Source of the DNA: Peptacetobacter hiranonis
Lineage (GTDB): Bacteria > Bacillota > Clostridia > Peptostreptococcales > Peptostreptococcaceae
Reading direction: 5' to 3'
Assembly (NCBI RefSeq): GCF_008151785.1
Contig: NZ_CP036523.1
Location: forward strand, 1,612,001-1,676,000
DNA: 64,000 nt
Positions within the stretch are counted from its first letter, which is position 1, and the number at the start of each line of letters is the position of its first letter. A program made the translations under genes and the position numbers. Below the pieces are notes generated by a model. That model saw only the letters and a list, made by a program, of their open reading frames with translations, did not search any database and was not told where the DNA came from. Below are positions 49,185 through 58,507 of this stretch, piece after piece.

Positions 49185-49215
49185 AAAAAAAGAGAAGAAC
49201 AAAAGTGTTCTCCTC
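49185..49215 (-). terminator. Terminator upstream of the host miaB leader
   Basis: On the minus strand GAGGAGAACA pairs with TGTTCTTCTC and is followed by seven T residues. It probably ends the transcript of the gene at 49395. Confidence 0.7.
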
Positions 49216-49394
49216 AAATATAATATTATAATCATTCTTTTTCTAAATTTATCCACATTAAAATTTATCTACATTAAAATTAATTTAAAAAACTATATTT
49301 TCATATTCTACTTACATACATAGATTATATAGCTTTTATTTCTTGCTAAAATAAAAACTATTATAACTATGTATATATTCTTTATGAAATTCTT

Positions 49395-49982
49395 TTAATT
49401 ATTTTGTAATCCTAAAAAACGATTATACCGATCTTCATCTGAACATAGTTTTAAAAATTCTATTTCTCTCTTTATAATAAGTTTTTCTATTTCTGTATCA
49501 ACTTTTTTAACTTTTTCTCTAATTAATGATTCTACTAAATCAGTTAATGGTTCTCCTAAAGATTTTTTGAAATTAAAACCTAATATTTGCAATATAGTAA
49601 TTGTTTCTTTAGAAATAATAGATTTTATTATTTCTAATCCTTCTTTTATTTTTTCTTTTTCTTCCTCTTCAAAAGCAGTTTTTTTCAATATCTGTTCAGC
49701 AAGAGGGATTATATTTTCTATAATATACTCTATTTCATTATCAGTTATCTTTTGTGTTATTATTTTTTCTTGGTAAGCCTGTGCTATTTGTATTAAATTA
49801 TTTTTATCTGATATTAGTTCATTTATTATCTCTTCTAACTTTATAATAGTTTCCTCATTATCACCCTTTTTCTTAGCAACGTTTATCTTATCAAAAATTG
49901 ATTCAACGCTTCTATTTCCAACTATATTAGCCAACTCCATACCTAATGTTAAAATTTCTTTTGAGACCATTAATACACACAT
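49395..49982 (-). CDS. Coiled-coil protein of unknown function
   Basis: The 195-residue protein is almost all charged helix (EETIIKLEEIINELISDKNNLIQIAQAYQEKI and later KKVDTEIEKLIIKREIEFLKLC). No known family is recognised. It lies just outside attR and has low GC and weak ribosome binding signals, so it may be accessory DNA. Confidence 0.5.
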   Translation of the reverse strand: MCVLMVSKEILTLGMELANIVGNRSVESIFDKINVAKKKGDNEETIIKLEEIINELISDKNNLIQIAQAYQEKIITQKITDNEIEYIIENIIPLAEQILKKTAFEEEEKEKIKEGLEIIKSIISKETITILQILGFNFKKSLGEPLTDLVESLIREKVKKVDTEIEKLIIKREIEFLKLCSDEDRYNRFLGLQNN

Positions 49983-50011
49983 CCATTCTAATTAATAAAT
50001 TTTTTAATCAT

Positions 50012-51127
50012 CTAATATAACTCTCTATAAATCTCCATCATCTCTTCAACATCAAACTTCACATAGCTCTGATTCAACAGACGCTGCTGACTCTTCTCAA
50101 CACTAACAGCAAAGCTCTCTATCTCATCTTCCTTCATACCATAATCTCTAAGAGGCTTTCTAACGATAACCTTTTCAAGCAGCTTCTCAATCTCAGGATA
50201 AACATCATCTGGATCGCATCCCATAACACTACCTAAAAACTCATTAAGCTCTTTAATAAATCCTGTTGGATTTGCAGCCTGATAATGCTTAAACACTGCT
50301 GTCAAGAACTGATAATTAGCCTCTCCATGTGTAACATGGTACACTCCACTTAAAGGATAGCTCAACCGATGCACTGCCCCTGTTCCAGCATTTGCAAATG
50401 ATATACCCGCTAAGTTAGAAGCAACTAAAAACTCTTCTAACAAATTAAATCTATACTCTTGCCCATTTTCTGTGATAAGTTTGAAACCTTTTAAAAGCAT
50501 CTCCATTGCCTTAGTTGCAAACATTCTTGTATATAAATTGGCTTTTGGTGAAACATAACTTTCAATTGCATGAATTAGTGCATCAATTGCGCTAGTTGCA
50601 AAGAAATCATAAGAAAGCTCAGTTAAAAACTCTGGTATTATTATTGCATAATCTGGGAATATTGATGGATCCGCAAGCCCTATTTTTGTACCCATTTCGA
50701 CAAATTCAGCTATAGATACACTACTAACTTCACTTCCTGCACCACAAGTGGTTGGAACTGCTATTATAGGTAGTTCCTTTTCTAGTGGTATTTTTCTCTG
50801 ATAGTAGTCTGCTGCATCTCCATTTCCAGCTAAAACAAGTATTTTAGCCATATCTATAACTGCTCCACCACCGATTGCTATTACACGATTGCAGCCAGAT
50901 TTTCTAAAATCCTCTAAAAGAGCATTTACCATTACATCTGTAGGCTCACCTTTTCCATAATCGCTCTTAAAGAACACCTTTGCTTTAAGCCCCATATCTG
51001 AAAAGTATTTATTATAAATTGTCTTTGTAGCTAAAATAAAGTCACTTTCTCCTATCTCAAACTCCCTAACAAACTCTTCACAGCTTTTATACTGATTTAC
51101 CTGAGTTATATTTTGAAACATTTTCAT
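50012..51127 (-). CDS. Iron-containing alcohol dehydrogenase, probable 4-hydroxybutyrate dehydrogenase
   Basis: The 371-residue enzyme has the NAD-binding GGGAVIDMAKIL motif near residue 87, PTTCGAGSEVSSVS, and metal-binding His residues in DALIHAIESYVS and VTHGEANYQF. The start MKMFQNITQVNQYKSCEEFV and the length match 4-hydroxybutyrate dehydrogenases of clostridial 4-aminobutyrate/succinate fermentation. Other group III alcohol dehydrogenases cannot be excluded, and no other gene of the pathway is nearby. Confidence 0.8.
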   Translation of the reverse strand: MKMFQNITQVNQYKSCEEFVREFEIGESDFILATKTIYNKYFSDMGLKAKVFFKSDYGKGEPTDVMVNALLEDFRKSGCNRVIAIGGGAVIDMAKILVLAGNGDAADYYQRKIPLEKELPIIAVPTTCGAGSEVSSVSIAEFVEMGTKIGLADPSIFPDYAIIIPEFLTELSYDFFATSAIDALIHAIESYVSPKANLYTRMFATKAMEMLLKGFKLITENGQEYRFNLLEEFLVASNLAGISFANAGTGAVHRLSYPLSGVYHVTHGEANYQFLTAVFKHYQAANPTGFIKELNEFLGSVMGCDPDDVYPEIEKLLEKVIVRKPLRDYGMKEDEIESFAVSVEKSQQRLLNQSYVKFDVEEMMEIYRELY

Positions 51128-51192
51128 AATATAATTTCTCCCCTCTAATACTATCCTTTTTATTTATAATTATTATAGTTTTCTTAAACTAT

Positions 51193-51414
51193 TTATATAT
51201 CCATTTCATTTAATATTCTTTTTAATTCTCTTAATTCATCAGCCGATAGAGTAACTCCTTTACCCATCTTCTCATGTCCTGGTGCCCAATCTCTTATATC
51301 ATATTTTGGCGCTCTATCATTCCAACTGATTAGATTTATCTCCTTAGTCCATCCAGAACTATTTTCTGAAACAACTCCAACCTCTTTAACTATATTGTAT
51401 TTTATCCCCGCCAT
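51193..51414 (-). CDS. PC4/YdbC-type ssDNA-binding protein
   Basis: The 73-residue protein begins MAGIKYNIVKEVGVVSENSSGWTKEINLISWNDRAPKYDIRDW and ends GVTLSADELRELKRIL, the YdbC family pattern. These proteins are dimeric PC4-like folds that bind single-stranded nucleic acids and may affect transcription. The ATG at 51414 is chosen over an upstream start because GAAGGGGTG precedes it. Confidence 0.82.
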   Translation of the reverse strand: MAGIKYNIVKEVGVVSENSSGWTKEINLISWNDRAPKYDIRDWAPGHEKMGKGVTLSADELRELKRILNEMDI

Positions 51415-51678
51415 ATAAATCACCCCTTCAAAATTAATATCTAAATAGATTATACTACAATTCCACAAATTTTATAGAAGTTATATTTACAAAAGTACTA
51501 CTTATCACATTTATAAAACTACTTAATTTATAAACTCACTTAACCAATAGTTAAATTTTTTGATTAAAAGTTGAAAACAGCTCCATTGTCCCCAGCTAAC
51601 ACTTTTGATATCATAATCTTAATAAGAAATGCATTTCATACAAAATACAGATTTCTACATAACAAAGGACGTGACTTT

Positions 51679-52767
51679 ATGAACATAAATCAAATAATAA
51701 AAGAAAAAAGAAAAGCTCTTTCTCTAACTCAAGAACAACTTGCTAACCAGCTTGGTGTATCTACTCCAGCCGTTAGTAAATGGGAAAGTGGAGCTTCTTA
51801 CCCAGATATAACAATACTTCCAAATCTTGCAAAAATATTAAAAACAGATATAAACACTTTACTATCATTCCAATCAGATTTATCCGATGAAGAAATAAAT
51901 AATCGGATAAAAGATTTATCAAGCTTTGCACTTAATCACACTATAGATGAAATATTTGAAAAATCAATGGATATAATTTCAGAGTATCCAAACTGCTACA
52001 AACTAATACTAAATGTAGCTTTATCTTTAGATGGCTTTGCAATATTTAAAGTAGGAAACTCTGATTTAGATAAGCTTGAAAAATTATCACTAAAAGTAGA
52101 AGAATTATATCGAAAAGTTATGGACTCTACAGATGTAAATATAAAAAGTCTTGCTCGGCAACAGTTAATATTTAAAGAAGTTAATAGAAAAAATTTTGAT
52201 AAAGCAGAAGAACTTTTAGAAACCATTCCTGATAAACTAATGGTTGATAAATCAGAACTTAAAACCAGAGTGGAATTCGCTAAAGGTAACTTAAACGAAG
52301 CTAAAAAAGCTGCTCAAGAAAAGTTGTACGCACTTGCTTCAGATGTAAATTCTCAATTATTACTTCTTTTAGATATAGAACTCAATCAAGGAAATATAGA
52401 AACAGCTAAATATATCACTGACGTATCTTGTAATCTATGCAAAACACTAGATATTTGGGAATATACAGCAAACTTAGGTAAATTCCAATTCTACATTAAA
52501 ACTAAAAATGCTGATGCTTTTGTAGAAACACTTTCAGCACTTATAGAAACATATGGTGACATATTTAAACAAAATAACTCTCCTCTATATAGTGAAATTA
52601 ACCTGGTTAAAGATAACTATGATGATAATTTTACTAATAATTTTATAGACACATTTATGTCTACTATAATAAAATCTCTTGAAACAGATGATGAACTTGA
52701 CTTTGTGAAAGATAATCCAAAATTCAAAGAAATCATAGCATCAGCTATAACAAAATCGAATAGATAA
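51679..52767 (+). CDS. XRE-family regulator with TPR-like C-terminus
   Basis: The 362-residue protein has an N-terminal helix-turn-helix (MNINQIIKEKRKALSLTQEQLANQLGVSTPAVSKWESGASYPDITILPNLA) and helical repeats for the rest, resembling TPR units. Proteins of this type often respond to peptides or cell state. The ATG at 51679 follows AAAGGACGTG, while the longer frame has no such signal. Confidence 0.82.
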   Translation: MNINQIIKEKRKALSLTQEQLANQLGVSTPAVSKWESGASYPDITILPNLAKILKTDINTLLSFQSDLSDEEINNRIKDLSSFALNHTIDEIFEKSMDIISEYPNCYKLILNVALSLDGFAIFKVGNSDLDKLEKLSLKVEELYRKVMDSTDVNIKSLARQQLIFKEVNRKNFDKAEELLETIPDKLMVDKSELKTRVEFAKGNLNEAKKAAQEKLYALASDVNSQLLLLLDIELNQGNIETAKYITDVSCNLCKTLDIWEYTANLGKFQFYIKTKNADAFVETLSALIETYGDIFKQNNSPLYSEINLVKDNYDDNFTNNFIDTFMSTIIKSLETDDELDFVKDNPKFKEIIASAITKSNR

Positions 52768-52778
52768 ATTTGTAAAAA

Positions 52779-52826
52779 TAGTCTACTGTTTTCCCTAAAC
52801 AACTGATACAGTAGTCTATTTTTTTA
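52779..52826 (+). terminator. Terminator of the XRE/TPR regulator gene
   Basis: CTACTGT pairs with ACAGTAG across a loop and is followed by seven T residues. Confidence 0.6.
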
Positions 52827-53056
52827 TCCAAAATTTTTCATGCCAAAATATACTTGATATATTTTTAATTTTCTAAAAACATAATGACTATCTCAAGAAA
52901 ACGATATATAATATAAGAAGATAACATAATAAAATAAACTGAAAAATAATATTTTTTTATAAAAACAAAAAAGTTTGTTAAATTTATTCACATTGTCAAA
53001 TTAAAAACAAGCTTATGTATTAAACTATTAATTTATAACTTTAGGAGGATGAAAAG

Positions 53057-53578
53057 ATGGGACTAATTGCAAATTATCAAGAAATTAATACAGAAGACCT
53101 TGACAGAATTGTCGAAACTATTGAATCTGAAGTCGAAATAAACTTATATAGAGAACTAGATAATTTAGCTAACAATGAATCTTTAAACCAGTACAACATG
53201 GATAAAATGTGGGATTCTTTAAACTTTTTAATAACAGAGGAAACTCACGAAGACTTATCTTTTAAGAGCTTAGTAACAGATGCTATTTTTGGTAGCTGCC
53301 AATTCCCTGACGATATGGTAGATATATACCTTGCATTTGTAGCTCCAGATGGTGTATGTGATGTTGCTGATGCACTAAATGACATAGATATAGATGAGTA
53401 TCTTGACGAATTTGATATGAAAAAATTCGCTAAGCATGAAGTATACCCTAACATTTGGGAACATGAAGATGAAAAAGAATTGATAAAAGCGGATTTAAAA
53501 ACTTGTTTTGAAGATCTTAAAGAGTTCTACACTGAAACAGCTAAAAACGGAAACTGTGCTCTAGTATTTATAGGATAG
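53057..53578 (+). CDS. DUF1877 (YfbM-like) family protein
   Basis: The 173-residue protein begins MGLIANYQEINTEDLDRIVETIE and has KMWDSLNFLITEETHEDLSFKSLVTDAIFG, the YfbM/DUF1877 pattern. The function of the family is not known. TAGGAGG lies 10 bases before the start. Confidence 0.78.
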   Translation: MGLIANYQEINTEDLDRIVETIESEVEINLYRELDNLANNESLNQYNMDKMWDSLNFLITEETHEDLSFKSLVTDAIFGSCQFPDDMVDIYLAFVAPDGVCDVADALNDIDIDEYLDEFDMKKFAKHEVYPNIWEHEDEKELIKADLKTCFEDLKEFYTETAKNGNCALVFIG

Positions 53579-53621
53579 TATTATAAAATAACTAAAATAG
53601 TATTAAATTACTTTTAACGAT

Positions 53622-53657
53622 AAAAAAGACGGCGAATTACTTCAACCGTCTTTTTTT
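53622..53657. terminator. Bidirectional terminator
   Basis: AAAGACGG pairs with CCGTCTTT, with A and T runs on both sides. It separates the convergent DUF1877 and uracil-DNA glycosylase genes. Confidence 0.85.
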
Positions 53658-53664
53658 ATTCCAT

Positions 53665-54240
53665 TTATTCATTATCTTCGCTTATTATTCCAAGCTCGTC
53701 GATTTTCTTTTTAATTTCTTTTAAATCCTCAAACGCCGTTCTTTTCTTTGCTGCATCTCTAAGTAAAGCTGACGGATGGTATGTTGCAATCATCCAACAG
53801 TTCTTTTTCTTGTACCAAATACCATGCTCTTTAGTTATTCTAAACTTAGAATCGATAATAGACTGAGCTGCTATTCTTCCTAAACATACAATAATCTGTG
53901 GTTTTATTAGAGCAAACTGGTATCTTAAATACTCTATACAGCAATTTTTTTCGTCTGGCTCTGGATCTCTATTACCAGGTGGTCTACATTTTACAACATT
54001 TGCAATATAAACATCGTTTCTACTAAGGTCTATACAAGCAAGCATTTTATCTAGTAGTTGTCCAGCTGGTCCAACAAAAGGTACTCCAGAAAGGTCTTCC
54101 TTTTCACCAGGCCCCTCTCCAATAAGAAGTATCTTTGCCTTTCTATTTCCTCCACCTACAACTACATTTGTCCTGTTTTCAGCAAGTCTACATCTATTAC
54201 AGGTTTTGCAAGCAGATTCTAGTATTTCCCATGAAAACAT
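53665..54240 (-). CDS. Type-4 uracil-DNA glycosylase (Fe-S)
   Basis: The enzyme removes uracil from DNA. The Fe-S ligands start with CKTCNRCRL near the N-terminus, and later Cys residues are in CCIEYLRY-like and MIATYHPSALL segments. The active-site motif is GEGPGEKEDLSGVPFVGPAGQLLD. The ATG at 54240 is preferred by its AGGTGATAGG signal. The length of 191 residues is normal. Confidence 0.9.
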   Translation of the reverse strand: MFSWEILESACKTCNRCRLAENRTNVVVGGGNRKAKILLIGEGPGEKEDLSGVPFVGPAGQLLDKMLACIDLSRNDVYIANVVKCRPPGNRDPEPDEKNCCIEYLRYQFALIKPQIIVCLGRIAAQSIIDSKFRITKEHGIWYKKKNCWMIATYHPSALLRDAAKKRTAFEDLKEIKKKIDELGIISEDNE

Positions 54241-54279
54241 ACCTATCACCTAGCCTAATTTAAATTAATAAATTCATTA

Positions 54280-54765
54280 TTATTTATGGTCATGTCCACA
54301 ATCACAGTCGTGGTCATGGCATCCACAGTCACAATCAGCTGCGTGTTCTGCTTCATGAGCTTTTACTTCTTCTTCCATAGCTTTAAATTCCTGTACCATA
54401 ACTTCATATTCAGGTAAATCTTTTTCTTCGTTTTCTTCACCTCTCCAGTCAGCGTACATCATCTGATCTCCATTAGTTAAAACTACTCTTCCTGATAAAG
54501 TTACATCGTCTATTTCTTCAAGTCTTTCTATGTGTTTTTCAAGAGCATCTCCTTCCATTGGAGCATCTTCATCTAAACACTGAACTACCATTACTGGAGC
54601 ATAGTATCCCTCTTCATCTACAACGTTAACTAAAACGTCTATTTCACCTTCCATACCTTCTGCAAATTCAGCTAGTGGCACATTAGTATCTATCATATCT
54701 AGTGGCACATATAAATTTTCTGTTAAGTATTTTATTACTCTATCCTGAACTAATTCTTTTGACAT
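54280..54765 (-). CDS. HsdR N-terminal-like protein with His/Cys-rich tail
   Basis: Residues 1-70 (VQDRVIKYLTENLYVPLDMIDTNVPLAEFAEGMEGEIDVLVNVV) resemble the HSDR_N nuclease-like domain, though the usual catalytic Lys pattern is weak (VVQCLDED in place of VVECK). The C-terminal 20 residues are rich in His, Cys and Asp in CDCGCHD-type repeats and probably bind metal. It lies upstream of the uracil-DNA glycosylase gene by about 40 bp. Nuclease activity is doubtful. Confidence 0.65.
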   Translation of the reverse strand: MSKELVQDRVIKYLTENLYVPLDMIDTNVPLAEFAEGMEGEIDVLVNVVDEEGYYAPVMVVQCLDEDAPMEGDALEKHIERLEEIDDVTLSGRVVLTNGDQMMYADWRGEENEEKDLPEYEVMVQEFKAMEEEVKAHEAEHAADCDCGCHDHDCDCGHDHK

Positions 54766-55111
54766 TTTTTATTCCTCCTAAAATTTTTTAAATTATTTTA
54801 ATTTCATATAATTATTTTACCACATTCTCTTTATACTTAACATTTTTATTTATACTTTCAAATATTTTTTCTACCTTTAAATTCTATTATTTTTATTGAA
54901 TTAAAAATTATTTTTATTATCATAATAATAGTAGAACAATCTTTTTTTAATGAATAATTTGTAACTTATTTATTCATTTTATTTACAATTCACTATTCTT
55001 TTGTAACCTTAATAACATAATTGTAATCGCATTATTCAAAAAAATAGTGTATATTAAGTATAGTGAATGTGCAGTGTACCTCACTGCAAATTTATTTTTA
55101 GGAGGTTTAAT
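54766..55111. other. Intergenic region with DUF1002 gene promoter
   Basis: This is an AT-rich divergent region of about 350 bp. A plausible plus-strand promoter is TTCAAA with TATAGT 18 bp downstream, ending near 55066. No RNA gene is seen. Confidence 0.45.
55070..55088 (+). promoter_or_regulatory. 5' leader hairpin of the DUF1002 mRNA
   Basis: TGCAGTG pairs perfectly with CACTGCA around TACCT at or near the likely transcript start. Such 5' stems often protect mRNA from decay. It lies 24 bp before the ATG. Confidence 0.5.
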
Positions 55112-56230
55112 ATGAAGATTAAACAGAAATTATCTGCAATAGCACTTTCAGCTACAATGATATTAAGCAGTCTTTCTATAGCTTTTGCGGATGGATCAAA
55201 AGTCGTTACTATTGGAGCCGACTTAAATGCTCAGCAGAGACAGATGATGTTAGATTACTTCGGAGTTTCTGAGAATGAAGCAATGATTATAAACGTAACA
55301 AATGCAGAGGAAAGAAAATATCTTCAGGGCGTTGCAACTGATGCACAGTTAGGTAGAAGAACTATTTCTTGTGCTTATGTTGAACCAACTGCTGGAAAAG
55401 ATGGTATCAATGTAAAAACAGCTAACCTTACTTGGGTTACAAGCTCAATGATAGCTTCAACACTTACTACTGCAGGTCTTACAAGTGCCAATGTAATAGC
55501 TGCTGCACCATATGCAGTTAGTGGTACTGGAGCATTAACAGGTGTTATAAAAGCATTTGAAGATGCTTCTGGAGAAAAACTAGATGAAACTAAAAAAGAA
55601 CTTGCCAATGAAGAGCTTGTTACTACTGGTGATTTAGGTGATGAAATCGGTCAGGATAAAGCTGCTGGTGTTGTAAATGACGTTAAAAATGAGGTAATAA
55701 AAGAAGGAACTAGCGATACTACTCAAATTGCCGACATAATAAACAACGTTACTAATAACTACAACGTAACTCTTACACCAGAACAAATTCGGGCACTTAC
55801 ATCTTTAATGGAAAAAATTGGTGCTCAGAACTACAACTACAACGATATAAAAGTTACATTAGAAAATGTTAAATTTAATATAAACGAAAATCTATCAGCT
55901 ATAGGTGAAAATGTAGACACAGTTGGTTTATTTGAAAAAATAAAACATTGGTTTGCTAACCTAGGTGGTGGAGCTGACACTGGTATATTAGAACAGACTG
56001 ATGAATCAGCTCTTGGATCTGATGCTGTTGTAAATGCTACTCAGGACAAAGTTGAAGAAGCTGCAAATGCTGCACTTAATAAAGCTGGTGAATTAGCAAG
56101 CCAGGCTGCCGACAAAGCTGGAGAAGCTGCAGATAAAGCAAAAGAGGCTTATGACAAAGCTGAAGAACAGGGATTATTTGATAAAATAAGAGCTTGGTTC
56201 GAAAATGTTTTAAGTGGATTTGGTAACTAA
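55112..56230 (+). CDS. Exported DUF1002 protein with repeated amphipathic segments
   Basis: The 372-residue protein has a signal peptide (MKIKQKLSAIALSATMILSSL, likely cleavage after AFA) and a DUF1002 domain (about 28-200, VVTIGADLNAQQRQMMLDYFGV). Two similar amphipathic Trp-containing segments, GLFEKIKHWFANLGG near residue 271 and GLFDKIRAWFENVLSGF at the C-terminus, are joined by an Ala-rich helix. The second part may bind membrane or wall. The start is at 55112 after TTAGGAGG. Confidence 0.82.
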   Translation: MKIKQKLSAIALSATMILSSLSIAFADGSKVVTIGADLNAQQRQMMLDYFGVSENEAMIINVTNAEERKYLQGVATDAQLGRRTISCAYVEPTAGKDGINVKTANLTWVTSSMIASTLTTAGLTSANVIAAAPYAVSGTGALTGVIKAFEDASGEKLDETKKELANEELVTTGDLGDEIGQDKAAGVVNDVKNEVIKEGTSDTTQIADIINNVTNNYNVTLTPEQIRALTSLMEKIGAQNYNYNDIKVTLENVKFNINENLSAIGENVDTVGLFEKIKHWFANLGGGADTGILEQTDESALGSDAVVNATQDKVEEAANAALNKAGELASQAADKAGEAADKAKEAYDKAEEQGLFDKIRAWFENVLSGFGN

Positions 56231-56269
56231 TTATATATATTTGCTAACTATTAGCTAAAGGATAATACT

Positions 56270-57097
56270 ATGAAAAATAAATTCAAAAAAATTATTGCGC
56301 TTCTAAGTGTTTGCACTATATCAGCACTTGGATTTGTAGGATGTACTTCAAACAAAGACATCATGTATTCTAATATGCAGGATACAAAATCTAGAGAAGA
56401 AGTTTTCTCAGAATTAAAAAAACATGATGTATCAGACAATCAGATAAATAAATTAATTGAATGGATGGATGACTTCAACTCTTATGTAAAAGATGGTCAA
56501 TTATCTAATGGCCTTAAAAAAATGGATGGAGATTTAGTCGATTACTCTACTCTTGAGCTTAAAGACATGCCTTCATACTATGTAAATTGTAGATTAACAT
56601 CATTTATGATTATGAAAAATGCTTTAACTACAAACTGTAAACCAGATGACTCTGATACATATTTAATGCTAGACTTAGATGCCATAGATACTGATAAGCC
56701 AATTTCTATGACTGAGCAGGAAAAGCTAAATTACACTACTCTATTTAACTGGATTCCTCTTGATGATGCAAAAACATTAGAACAGCACGAGGAAAAAATA
56801 GAAACAGCGTTAAAAGATAGGGATATTAAAATAGACGAATCTAAAGGATTATCTATTATAAATATCTACGTTCACTCTACCTTTGACAATGTTCGTTTTG
56901 TAGGCCACATTGGTGTACTTATGGATACCAAAGACGGACTTTTATTCGTCGAAAAATACGGGCCAGATACTCCATTCCAGGCTACAAAATTCCACAATAG
57001 AGAAGAATTAAAAAAATATCTACTAGCTAGACCTGACTTATACGGTGAAAAAGACGAAGTAGCTCCAATAATAACAGAAAACAATAAAGTAATATAA
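56270..57097 (+). CDS. DUF4300 family lipoprotein
   Basis: A lipoprotein signal peptide ends in FVGC, so Cys25 is lipidated. The rest matches DUF4300: MPSYYVNCRLTSFMIMKNAL, then VRFVGHIGVLMDTKDGLLFVEKYGPDTPFQATKF. Family function is unknown. It lies 40 bp after the DUF1002 gene and may share its transcript. Confidence 0.82.
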   Translation: MKNKFKKIIALLSVCTISALGFVGCTSNKDIMYSNMQDTKSREEVFSELKKHDVSDNQINKLIEWMDDFNSYVKDGQLSNGLKKMDGDLVDYSTLELKDMPSYYVNCRLTSFMIMKNALTTNCKPDDSDTYLMLDLDAIDTDKPISMTEQEKLNYTTLFNWIPLDDAKTLEQHEEKIETALKDRDIKIDESKGLSIINIYVHSTFDNVRFVGHIGVLMDTKDGLLFVEKYGPDTPFQATKFHNREELKKYLLARPDLYGEKDEVAPIITENNKVI

Positions 57098-57101
57098 AAA
57101 C

Positions 57102-57142
57102 AAAAGGGATGTTGTAACTTATGGTTTCAACACCCCTTTTTT
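57102..57142. terminator. Bidirectional terminator
   Basis: AAAAGGG-A-TGTTG pairs with CAACA-C-CCCTTTT, with A/T runs on each side, between the convergent DUF4300 and sensor kinase genes. Confidence 0.8.
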
Positions 57143-57145
57143 ATA

Positions 57146-58507
57146 TCAACTCTCATATATATGTAGATAAATACTAACTACAAATTTTTCTTCTTCCTCT
57201 TTTATTCTAATATCCCCACCATACTTATTTATAGAAGATTTTATACTTTCTATACCTATCCCATGATAAAACTTATCCTTCTTAGATGTGATAAATCTAC
57301 CTTTATTATCTCTACTAGAATGAATATTTTTAGACTTACTATTCTCACATCTTATAACAAAATATCCTTTTATACTCGTCGTTCTCAATGTAATATATCT
57401 CTTTTGATCCTCATCTATCTTAGCACACGCTTCTATAGCATTATCAATCAAATTTGAAAAAATACTACTTATATCAATCATCTCCATAAAATCACATTCT
57501 CTAAAATCTATAAGTGTATTAAACTCTATCTCATTTTTTAGGCATTCTTTATTTTTCTCAAATAAAATAATATCTAATAACGTATTTCCAGTGTTATACA
57601 CACGGCTATTTTCCTTAACTTCTTTCTCTATACTATATATATACTCGTCTATTTCTGAGCTATTACTTTTCATAGATTTTATATTTTTTATATGGTTGTT
57701 CATATCGTGATATACTTGCCTCATTTTTTTCTGGTTTTCTTCCATATCTAAGTAGTACTTATACTGCATTTTTAATTTCTCATTCACAATCTGCATTTTT
57801 GCATTTTCTTTTTCTAATTTCACATAATTTACAAATATAAATATCAAAATCATATTTATTATTACTAAAATATACGGAAATACAGATTCTATAAATCCGG
57901 ATAAATTTATAGTAGATAACATTTTATCGTATTCTATATTATTCTCTACCAAAATTTCATAAAAATCCTCAATTTTACTTGAAAATGTATTTAAAAATAC
58001 AATTATCAAAGCATTTGTAATCACCGCCAATGATATGTATATTTTGTATTTATTTTTATTATAAAAGTCATTTAATCTATTATAGAAACATACACCTATA
58101 AAAATAATCGTAGAACTTATTATTAAGTCCATTAAACATGTAGTATAGGCATTGTATCTTAGTGACATAGATATCATCCAATAAATAGAAGACTCTAGCA
58201 GAATATATAAAAAACTGTAGATAAATGAGATTATAATCGTATTTCTAGCATCTAAATCATATATAAACCTACAAATCAAGTTAAGCATAATTATAATAGC
58301 AGCTAATATTTGAAATCTTACCATTCCAAAAGGAAGCCCTATAAATATAATTGTTATTGCTGTTACAATATAACTAACTATACTTCTAAAATCTTTTCCT
58401 AATTTTAAATAATATCCTCTTTTATTCATAAATATTAAAAAACTAATTACAAATAACAACATATTTACAGAAGATAAAATCCTATATACATTATACAAAT
58501 CTAACAT
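57146..58507 (-). CDS. AgrC-like sensor histidine kinase
   Basis: The 453-residue protein has six or seven N-terminal membrane helices (residues 1-235), a coiled coil, the phosphoacceptor region MRQVYHDMNNHIKNI, and a GHKL ATPase with SNLIDNAIEAC (N box) and HGIGIESIKSSINKYGGDI (G box). It senses an external signal, possibly a peptide, and would phosphorylate the adjacent LytTR regulator. No agrB or agrD is present. It overlaps the regulator gene by 7 bp. Confidence 0.9.
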   Translation of the reverse strand: MLDLYNVYRILSSVNMLLFVISFLIFMNKRGYYLKLGKDFRSIVSYIVTAITIIFIGLPFGMVRFQILAAIIIMLNLICRFIYDLDARNTIIISFIYSFLYILLESSIYWMISMSLRYNAYTTCLMDLIISSTIIFIGVCFYNRLNDFYNKNKYKIYISLAVITNALIIVFLNTFSSKIEDFYEILVENNIEYDKMLSTINLSGFIESVFPYILVIINMILIFIFVNYVKLEKENAKMQIVNEKLKMQYKYYLDMEENQKKMRQVYHDMNNHIKNIKSMKSNSSEIDEYIYSIEKEVKENSRVYNTGNTLLDIILFEKNKECLKNEIEFNTLIDFRECDFMEMIDISSIFSNLIDNAIEACAKIDEDQKRYITLRTTSIKGYFVIRCENSKSKNIHSSRDNKGRFITSKKDKFYHGIGIESIKSSINKYGGDIRIKEEEEKFVVSIYLHIYES

